The notes beneath the pieces were generated by a model that was not told the origin of the DNA, searched no databases, and saw only the letters and a list, made by a program, of their open reading frames with translations. This document shows, piece after piece, positions 56,538-64,000 of a stretch of 64,000 nt of DNA (positions are counted from its first letter, which is position 1; every line of letters begins with the position of its first letter). Made by a program: the position numbers and the translations under genes. The stretch is from Neostapfia colusana (lineage: Eukaryota > Streptophyta > Magnoliopsida > Poales > Poaceae), in NCBI GenBank assembly GCA_030760725.1, contig JASWHV010000002.1, forward strand, positions 61,001,900 to 61,065,899. The letters run 5' to 3'.

Positions 56538-57304
56538 TTATGCCTTACCTTTTGGTACCCAAACGGAGTTGGGTCCTTTCATGTTAGTCAAGAGGCACTT
56601 GGGCACCCACACACAAGGTTTTGGACTCTTGCGGAGTGGCCCAACATACCTAGCATAGATCTTTTCAAATTTGTTTCTCAATAAAACATATGAAGCATCA
56701 AAGTCATGGAACAAAGGATGAGGTTCATTTTTAGGCATGTTAGATGAGTTTGCAATGTTCTTTACATTTTCTTTGTTGGATGAACCCTCCTTGACAAATA
56801 CAATCAAGTCTTTCCCATTCATGGGAGTTTTAGCATTTTGCTTCCACTCCCCAGGATAGCAAAGACCATCTTTTACATGTGGAGCTCTTACATTTGTATA
56901 TGCACTTCGTGCATATGCCAAATTTTCCTTGTCAAAGATTCCACCTTTCGCTGATTGATTGTTTTGTGCCAACTTGAGTTCATCTTTAAGTTTTAGGATT
57001 AAGTTTGAGCACTTGCAAGTTTGAGTTGCTTTGGAAGATTTCTTTGAGGAGGGTGGGATCATAGAGGAAGAAGATGCATTGATCTTGAGAGACTCAACTT
57101 GTGTTTCAAGGATCTTGTTGACTTTTGTCAGGTTAACAATTTCATCCTTGAGCACAATAGTTGTGTCCTCAAGATTTGAGCAAGTTTCCTTGCTCAAAGC
57201 GAGTTCACGCTCAAGTGCCTTGCTTCTTTCCCTTTCAACCTCAAGGAGCTCTTCAAGCTCATGACATCTCTCCTTTTCAAGGATGAGCATGTCTTCTTGA
57301 CGGT
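56538..57304 (-). pseudogene. gag: Copia gag C-terminal/linker with coiled coil
   Basis: 250-residue frame, rich in heptads (RCHELEELLEVERERSKALE to ETQVESLKI), then CKCSNLILKLKDELK and the paired VWVPK repeats (PCVWVPKCLLTNMKGPNSVW) typical before the protease in this lineage. A stop and frame change lie between it and the protease near 56510-56540. Truncated upstream by the LTR at 57305. Confidence 0.82.
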
Positions 57305-57459
57305 TGTGACACCCTCATTTTTTTTATTTCTGCATGTATTCATGTTCCATGTAAAATTTTTTTTTAAATAAGTTGAAATAGAGAAAGAATAAAAAAAGAT
57401 AGCCAAAAAGAGCCAAATCTAGTTTACAGAGAGCGCACGGGGCAACTCCCGCGGCTCGC

Positions 57460-58005
57460 TGGCCACGTGGCGTGTTCGGAGCTCGTCTCTGAAAATGGGG
57501 AAACGTCCGACCCCGTGGGACACGTGTTGCCTTCCGAGCTAGTCACCGCAGAAAACAGAGGACCAGCTGCGCGGGACATGTGTCACTCTCGGAGCTCACC
57601 TCCGAGAGGTCCGGCCCCGCTAGACACATGTCACTCTCGGAGCTCACCTCCGAGACGTCCGGTCCTATTGAACACGTGTCACCTCCGGAGCTCACTTTCG
57701 GGAGGTCCGACACTACTGGATACGTGTCACCTCCGGAGCTTATCTCCGGGAGGTCCGTCACCGTTGGACACGTGTCAACTTAAGAGCTCGTCTCTGGAGA
57801 GAGGGGAGGTTCCCGCCCGCCAGGACGCGTGGCGCACGCGGAGCTCGTCTGTGGAAAGAGAGGAGGTACCCGCCCGCTAGGACACGTGGCACACACGGAG
57901 CTAACCTTTGAAGAAGAGGGAGGTCTCGCCCGCCTGACACGCGGCACAACCGGAGCTCGTCTCTGCGGAAAAAGGGAGCCCGGGTTCCCGCAGGACACGT
58001 GGAGT
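57460..58005 (+). promoter_or_regulatory. Tandem G-box/ABRE array in U3, about 11 units
   Basis: Units carry GAGCTC and (C)ACGTG: cores at 57464, 57521, 57577 (variant), 57624 (variant), 57673, 57721 (TACGTGTC), 57769, 57824 (ACGCGTGG), 57883, 57936 (variant) and 57996. Same orientation relative to the TATA box as in family B element 1. Confidence 0.82.
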
Positions 58006-58212
58006 TTCCGGAGCTCATCACCGCGGAGGTAACGAGTTCTGGAGCGGTCTTTGCTTCTGTACGCGTGGGAATACCGGTACGGGAGGAAACCGACATGAAT
58101 TCCACAATGTTACCGCACCAAATCAACTAAAGATAAGTTGTTAAGATTCAATGACAATTTGAATAGGAATCTTATTCGAAGTCCAATCAGATTAGAACTC
58201 TTTCTTCCTGAT

Positions 58213-58220
58213 TATACATA
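58213..58220 (+). promoter_or_regulatory. LTR TATA-like box
   Basis: TATACATA followed by 'gaaccgaaaa' aligns with TATAAATA 'gagcccgaaa' of family B element 1; one base is changed from a standard TATA box. Confidence 0.55.
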
Positions 58221-60398
58221 GAACCGAAAACCTTTGGCCGAAACCACGAACTTGTTTTCCACTTCCTGAGCCGACGACTTAGAGCCGTAGCCTCAGCTCG
58301 CCGAGTAAACCCTTCCCCGGAGTTCGGTCGAGGGAGATCGCCGGGAAAGAGCCCCAACGATCAGTCTTGCTAAGAGATGGACCCCGAGACCAAGAAGAAC
58401 GTAAGGTAAGCCTCCAATACCACCTTACGACATCATCGCGTTTTCTTGGCATCTGTTCTTCAATTCCTTTCGAATAGAAGCTATTTCGTGGACACATCAC
58501 TTGCTGATCGGTTTGAACTAAGTCAAGATCATCGCCACGTCCACAATTAATCTCTACAACTCTGTTCATCATAAAACCCATGCAAACATACAAGGACACG
58601 TACAACCGTTCTAATAAGAATTGTATTATAGGAATTGCATGCATATGCATCATCGCATCTAGTTAAAGTTTGTGCATGATATTGATTGTTGTGAATCTTG
58701 TATATGCGTGATCATGTATAGAAGGACAAGCTCAGGGAGCTACCTACGACGGACTACAACAACAAGATTTTGAGCAACCGGAACAGCCAGAACAAGGCAA
58801 GTGCCCCTTGACCATATTGATCCATGTTTTGGAAAACTGTTTTGTTTGCGAAAAGGTGTCGGTGCTGAGTCAAACATGATGGGAAACCCTTTTATAGTAG
58901 TTTACTAGTTTTGGTTAAACCACCCTTGTTGCCAGGGAAGTTTATGAGTCAGGTATGGTTTTTGCTTTTATGCTTTGCTGAGTCCATGGGATTACGGGGA
59001 GCGAGATAGATGTGTCTAGCTAACTGCATTCAATGTGATGATGAAAAACTGATGTTGTTAATGAACATGGATCGTAGGGAGATCTAGGCAAGCCTGGGTT
59101 TGTGAATGAGGTAGAATGATATGGTGGTTTACTTGCCGTAGATCTAAGGACTGGTTCATGTGAGCACATGCCAGGATAACAGTGCCACCACAAGGCCAAG
59201 TATGGGTGCGGCTTAGCTGACTAATTAGGTAAGTTGCTAGATTGTTATGGACCGTGGAAGGCGCGGGGAATGGGAGTCGAGTGAGGACTTCCCTGGGAAC
59301 TGCATGGCACAAGAGGGGGCCCGTGGGTGGGAGAATTGGAGATTCTAGCCTGCCGGTAAAACCTTAGTGAGTCCATACATCTAGTAACTCCTTTGTAAAG
59401 GCTATTTTGTGATATCTTGGCCATACACCGACGATTGTGTATTGGTATAATGGAGGTTCTGCAGTCGCCGATGGGTGACGAAATCACAAACTTGTGGATG
59501 AAGTGGTACAAACTCTGCAGAGTCTAAAAAACTATAATGATAGCCGACCTTACGGTCACGAGCGCCTGGCCAACTTCCATGATTAGTTGGGATGGTTATT
59601 GGTTATGGTTTTGGGTATGGTTGGTCTTTCGGGACTGTTGAGTCCGGGTGATAAGATTTGGTTGCATGACTGCTGAGTCATGGCAACGAGATTGGTCTCG
59701 GTATGAGACGGAATTGTTTATGAGATGAAATGGTAGCGAATACGAGATGGTATTTGTGACATGGTAGCGAATACAAGAAGGTATTCATGAGCAAGAGTGA
59801 AGTTGATTAATGTTTGGTTGGGACATGGAAAGTGATGAACATAATGGAGGTATGATTGGTATTTTAATATATGTTGGAATTACGTTCACTTAAAGTTAAG
59901 TTGCTGTTTTATCGTAGTTTTGATAAATAACTTTGCTTTCTTCAATGAGCCTTTTTATACTTACCTTGCTGTGAGCTACATATCACATTTTCCCGCACTT
60001 GCTGAGCATTGTACTCAAACTTGCATTATTACTTCATCATCGGCAGCAGGAGAAGAATACTATGAAGACCAAGTGGAGCATTAGGCGTGTGATCTGTCCT
60101 CAACCTTGCCTGTGGGGATGGAGTAGAGATGGAGCCGCCGCTGCTGCTTAGATTGCTTCCGCATTAGTTAGAAGACTTCTGCTGCTAGAATAAAGACTTC
60201 CACTGTTAGATTAAGACTTCCGCTGTTAGCATGAGTCCAAGACTCATGAGATATTGTAATAAACTCTGTTATTCGTGGTTATATATATATTCAGGAATTC
60301 AGTTTGTGGATGATGTATATATGTGTGATGAACATCCTGGGCACACATATGCATCAGTTCTCGGTTCTGTGGTTTTTCCACAGAATTGAGGGCGTCAC

Positions 60399-60745
60399 AG
60401 ATTGGTATCATAGCCATGGGTTGACAGTAGGTCACACGCCTAGATAGAAACCCCAGATTAGTATCAACCTGCCATGGTTGACGGTAGGACATAAGACTAG
60501 GTAAAAATCACAAGTTGGTAACAGGCACAGATTGGTATCAACCTGCCGCGGGTTAATCAAAGATCACACAACCTAGATAGGTCACAGATTGATATTAAAA
60601 CCGCCATGCCTAGTCAGAGATTTGGTAGCTGAGCCACGCTGACCATAGGATGCAAACGTAGGATGCATAGATTGGCATTGGAACTACCTCGATATAGGAT
60701 ACAAACCTAGGGGAAGCCGTAGTTGGATCACAGATTGGCATCACC
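60399..60745 (+). repeat. Array of primer-site-like units in the leader
   Basis: About seven degenerate units resemble CAGATTGGTATCA plus flank: near 60399, 60455, 60512-60540, 60584, 60615 (TTTGGTAGCTGAGCC), 60668 and 60731. Between them recur 'ggtcacacgcctagatag'-like and 'gaccataggatgcaaac'-like phrases, so whole leader units were duplicated. Confidence 0.72.
60403..60415 (+). other. Primer binding site, mutated
   Basis: TGGTATCATAGCC, three bases after the LTR end; one mismatch from TGGTATCAGAGCC. Confidence 0.88.
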
Positions 60746-61019
60746 CTAAGCCATATAGGACCCCCATTGAATAAAGCCTTGAATAGGAGTTGTGTGAACC
60801 CTTGTGATGATTGTTGTGATTGTATGTTGAGTGTGAGTTGTGGGACGTCTCAAGCGTTGTCCGTACCCACTCATAAGTACAAAGAAGGTGTGAGATGCCT
60901 CAGCACTTGTTCACATCCTCATATGGGCTAATACATATAGTCCAATCCACCTTGATGCATATAGTTAGGGGGATCCATCTAATCTTCTAACCTCTATTCT
61001 ATTTCGTTCTCTCTCACAG
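60746..61019 (+). other. Leader before gag
   Basis: Untranslated; resembles the reverse complement of 50700-50940 in the other family B element (for example 'gtgagttgtgggacgtctcaagcg'). No orf0 is present. Confidence 0.6.
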
Positions 61020-61358
61020 ATGGTGAGAGGAAACACCGGCCGCCAAAGAAGGAATGTCCGTGGCAACCAAGAGGATGGCCATGATGAAGTTCCTGTTAAC
61101 CCCGGAGCTGGTGAGAACAACCTGGAACGGTTGATGGCCATGCAGAATCAACTTATGCAAACCATGATCCAAAATTTGGGTCAGTTGCAGGCCAACAACA
61201 ACAACCCCGTTCCAGCACCACCGCCACCACCGCCGGCTCATAACAGACTAGGAGAGTTCATGAGGACTCGACCACCCACCTTTGCTCAAGGTAACGACCC
61301 CATGGAGGCCGATGACTGGTTGAAATCCATGGAGAAGAAGCTTGCCATAGTGCAGTGA
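61020..61358 (+). pseudogene. gag: Gag N-terminal fragment (family B, second copy)
   Basis: MVRGNTGRQRRNVRGNQED to KKLAIVQ, ended by TGA at 61356-61358, where the first element has a cysteine codon (IVQC). Has a shorter proline run (PVPAPPPPPPAH) than the first element. Confidence 0.88.
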
Positions 61359-62138
61359 AATGCCTGAGAGAAGGTTCTTTTTGTGTCACACCAACTCATG
61401 GGAGCTGCCGCTGACTGGTGGGATGCCCTATGCAACGCTCATGTCGACCCAGAGACGATCACTTGGACTGAGTTCAAGGAGAGTTTCCGCTCTCATTACA
61501 TCCCTGCTGGTGTAATGATGCTCAAGAGACAGGAGTTCGAAGGTCTCCGCCAAGGACAGAGAAGCGTGAATGAGTATCTCAACAAGTTCGCGCAACTGTT
61601 CCGGTACGCCCCCGAAGATGTCAACTCAGACCAACGGAAGCAGTACCTGTTCATGAGAGGGTTGAACAATGAGATCCAGGTTCAGCTCCTCAACAATGAC
61701 TACGCGAGCTTCCAGAAGCTAGTTGACAAGGCTATAGTGGTTGAAAGCAAGATCCGAGAGATCGAGCGAGAGGGCAAGAGGAAGATGCCATACCAGCCAC
61801 AAGGGAGCAACGTACGACCTCGGTACATGCCCCCATCTGCACCACAGTATGGACTGACCGCTCCTGCATACCGCCCTAGTCAGCCACCACAACAACGACC
61901 CGTTGCACAAGCACCTCGTGTGCCCTTGCCTCCTGTGCCCCGATCCAACATGGGCGCTCCTGTTCAAAAAACCCGCCCCAATGTACCTGCTGCCGTGGGC
62001 AACAGGGCATGCATTGCATGCGGGGAAATAGGACACTTCGTGATCCCGTGCCCGAGGAGAGGTCCTGGACAGCAAGGCAACGTGCCCAAGCAAAACCCGC
62101 GACCGAACGGAGGATACAATCAAGGAAACCATGGATAG
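61359..62138 (+). pseudogene. gag: Gag core and zinc knuckle (family B, second copy)
   Basis: Same frame as the fragment before it. Gag domain (SHQLMGAAADWWDALCNAHV, SVNEYLNKFAQLFRYAP, QVQLLNNDYASFQKLVDKA) and a complete knuckle CIACGEIGHFVIPC. It ends at a TAG at 62136-62138; the first element reads CAG there. Confidence 0.88.
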
Positions 62139-62411
62139 CAGTACTATGCTCGCGGTAACGTGAAACATGTCTCTGCTGAGGAAGCACAACAGGCTGAGGA
62201 CGTCGTAATTGGTATGTTCCTTGCCAATTCCAACCCAGTCACCATTTTATTTGATTCTGGAGCATCACATCCCTTCATATCATCCAAGTATGTTGCCAAG
62301 CATAATCTACCCATATCACACTTAAATTGTGCTATGTTAGTTAATTCTCCCGGTGGAGAGATGAGGACTAATATAGTATGTCCGAAAGTAAGCCTTAAAA
62401 TAAGAGGGTAG
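62139..62411 (+). pseudogene. pol: Protease part (family B, second copy)
   Basis: KHVSAEEAQQAEDVVIGMF and LFDSGASHPFIS. Stops at 62409-62411 because one G is missing from the GGGGGG run of the first element ('ataagagggtag'). Confidence 0.85.
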
Positions 62412-62434
62412 ACTTCCTTGCCAACCTCATTGTC

Positions 62435-62982
62435 TTGGATTCACAAGGGCTTGACATAATACTCGGGATGGATTGGTTAAGCAAGCGCAACGGAGTAATC
62501 CAATGTGCTGAAAGGAGCGTGCAGTTGACAAACGAGCACGGTATTCGTATCGAGTTTGAGTCAGCCCAACAAACAACCAATAAGGCAAGTTTGAACAACA
62601 TCGAAGGAGCAACATTGGACAGCATTCCAGTGCTTCAAGAATTCTCGGACGTGTTTCCGGAAGAGCTTCCAGGTATGCCACCTGACCGGTGCAGTGAGTT
62701 TGCCATTGATTTGGTACCCGGAACTGCACCCATAGCAAAGAGACCCTATAGGATGCCCACCAATGAACTAGTGGAACTCAAGAAGCAAATTCAGGAGCAG
62801 TTGGAGAAGGGTTTTATACGTCCAAGCTCGTCACCATGGGGAGCCCCCGTGTTCTTCGTAGACAAGAAGGATGGGACCCAAAGGATGTGCGTGGACTATA
62901 GGTCTCTCAACGAGGTGACAATCAAGAACAAATACCCTCTGCCCTGTATAGAAGACCTATTCGACAAAATGAAAGGAGCCTG
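62435..62982 (+). pseudogene. pol: Linker and RT N-terminal part (family B, second copy)
   Basis: LGMDWLSKRNGVIQC, FSDVFPEELPGMPPDR, PWGAPVFFVDKKDGTQRMCV and YPLPCIEDLFDKMKG. One base short near 62980 ('gagcctggtgttctcc'), so the frame changes just before FSKIDLRSGYF. Confidence 0.87.
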
Positions 62983-63306
62983 GTGTTCTCCAAGATTGAT
63001 CTTCGGTCGGGATACTTCCAGCTGAAAATTAAGCCCTCCGATATACCCAAGACCGCCTTTCGGACACTGTATGGTTCATATGAATATACCGTCATGTCTT
63101 TTGGGTTAACAAATGCACCCGCATACTTCATGTACCTTATGAACAAGGTTTTCATGGAGTACTTGGATAAGTTCGTCGTGGTTTTCATCAACGACATTAT
63201 GGTGTATTCAAAAAGTGAGGAGGAGCATAAAGAACATTTAAGATTGACCTTGCAGAAAATGTGCGTGCATCAATTGTATGCCAAGCTTAACAAGTGTCAA
63301 TTTTAG
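62983..63306 (+). pseudogene. pol: RT palm with altered active site (family B, second copy)
   Basis: FSKIDLRSGYFQLKI, TVMSFGLTNAPAYF, then VVFINDIMVYSK: the first catalytic aspartate of FIDD is N. Ends at TAG (63304-63306), TGG in the relatives (CQFWLKE). The RT would be inactive even if the frames were continuous. Confidence 0.88.
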
Positions 63307-63699
63307 CTAAAGGAGATATCGTTCCTAGGCCACATTATCTCCAAGGAAGGAGTATCGGTTGATCCCGGAAAAGTTGGAGATGTTCTGAAGTGGAACCAAC
63401 CGCAAAACGTAAAAGACATTCGGAGTTCTCTTGGGATGGCTGGATACTACCGACGCTTCATCAAGGACTTCTCTAAGATAGCAAAACCTATGACGGAGTT
63501 GCTAACAAAGGGAAAAACATTCCAGTGGACATCAGCGAGCCAAGAGAGCTTTGAGGAACTCATGAAAAGGCTAACCACAGCGCCAGTTTTGGTATTGCCA
63601 GACGTAGGCAAGAGCTTTGACATATATTGTGACGCATCAAGACAAGGGCTCGGATCTGTGCTCATGCAAGAAGGACAAGTGGTAGCCTATGCCTCATGA
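63307..63699 (+). pseudogene. pol: RT connection and start of RNase H (family B, second copy)
   Basis: A frame change near 63425 ('ggagttctcttggg') precedes GMAGYYRRFIKDFSKIAKP and YCDASRQGLGSVLMQEG. Ends at TGA (63697-63699) in YASRQLKK. Confidence 0.85.
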
Positions 63700-64000
63700 C
63701 AATTAAAGAAACACGAGCTTAATTATCCTACACATGACTTGGAGCTAGCAGAAGTAGTGCATGCATTGAAGATTTGGAGACATTATATCCTTGGTCATCG
63801 ATGTGAGATCTATACGGATCATAAAAGCCTCAAGTACATATTCACACAAACGGACTTGAATCTGAGGCAACGTCGATGGTTGGAACTCATCAAGGATTAC
63901 GATGTTGGAATCAACTACCACCCTGGAAGGGCCAATGTAGTAGCTGATGCATTGAACCGGAAGGGAGCATGTCACCAACTCACGGTTCGGGAGCTACCAC
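63700..64000 (+). pseudogene. pol: RNase H C-terminal part, cut by the window end
   Basis: In frame after the TGA: QLKKHELNYPTHDLELAEVV, YTDHKSLKYIFTQTDLNLRQ and INYHPGRANVVADALNRKG. Open to the last base. The 'tatcctacacatgac' stretch here shows the 8 bases missing from the first family B element. Confidence 0.85.

Larger units (their letters stand above)
54630..57304 (-). mobile_element. Ty1/copia fragment, SIRE/Maximus-like, caught between two gypsy insertions
   Basis: Minus-strand fragment with gag C-terminal/linker, protease and integrase and just the first residues of RT. The left edge is cut by family B element 1 (LTR ends 54629) and the right edge by family B element 2 (LTR starts 57305). 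No copia LTR or RT core lies in the window. The lineage call rests on the protease-integrase order and wording of motifs. Confidence 0.82.
57305..60399 (+). repeat. Family B element 2, 5' LTR
   Basis: TGTGACACCCTCA...GGGCGTCACA, 3095 bases. Shares with the other family B LTRs the G-box array, 'catgggat...gagcgagatag', 'ggccaactt' and the terminal 'aattgagggcgt'. No gene inside. Confidence 0.88.
57305..64000 (+). mobile_element. Tekay-like family B element 2, continues past the window
   Basis: 5' LTR 57305-60399, primer site 60403-60415, leader with repeated primer-like units, gag at 61020, pol to the window end within RNase H. Same family as 43640-54629 by gag (MVRGNTGRQRRNVRGNQE), RT and the LTR G-box array, but clearly older or from another branch. 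The right end and duplication lie outside the window; ACGGT (57300-57304) is the candidate duplication. Confidence 0.9.

Overview
The window is plant repetitive DNA, most likely grass heterochromatin. No host gene, rRNA, tRNA or CRISPR array was recognised. The plant assignment rests on very long (about 3.4 kb) Ty3/gypsy LTRs, tRNA-iMet primer sites (TGGTATCAGAGCC), chromodomain integrases of Tekay/Del type, and a SIRE/Maximus-like copia fragment. Grass in particular is an inference from LTR style and GC-rich leaders.

Layout. (1) 1-1524 and 43342-43639 are the two sides of an older, unidentified LTR-like target. (2) 1525-43336 is one plus-strand insertion of Tekay-like family A, framed by the target duplication TCCAG. 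It is a tandem array LTR-internal-LTR-internal-LTR: LTRs at 1525-2350 plus 24321-26175 (split, truncated), 31243-34649 and 40429-43336. (3) Inside its first LTR sits a second array of a sister subfamily in opposite orientation, 2351-24315, framed by GCCGC and again with three LTRs (2351-5786, 11602-15028, 20844-24315) and two internal regions. (4) 43640-54629 is a minus-strand Tekay-like element of family B whose left LTR is truncated. (5) 54630-57304 is a broken copia fragment on the minus strand. (6) 57305-64000 is a plus-strand family B element that runs off the window.

Coding content. Family A elements carry an extra ORF (orf0) before gag, then gag-protease-RT-RNase H-integrase-chromodomain. 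Two orf0 copies are intact (19845-20624, 34867-35646), one is broken by a stop (10607-11386) and one is a 3' remnant (26176-26422). The longest open gag-pol is 15896-19543 (1215 codons), which stops inside the integrase core. Every other gag-pol copy is split by stops and frameshifts, so none looks autonomous.

Most notable. The first residues of orf0 match the histone H3 tail in exact register: after Met removal, R2, T6-A7-R8-K9-S10-T11-G12-G13, P16, L20 and A21 are identical to H3. The DNA copies differ only at synonymous sites inside TARKSTGG. The same elements encode a chromodomain, the fold that reads methylated H3 lysine 9, so a histone-tail mimic and a histone-tail reader may travel in one retrotransposon. 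Also notable are 56-bp tandem arrays of G-box/ABRE motifs (CACGTGTC) upstream of the TATA box in family B LTRs, repeated primer-binding-site-like units in the family B leader, and the doubly nested three-LTR arrays with mosaic LTRs and shared stop codons.
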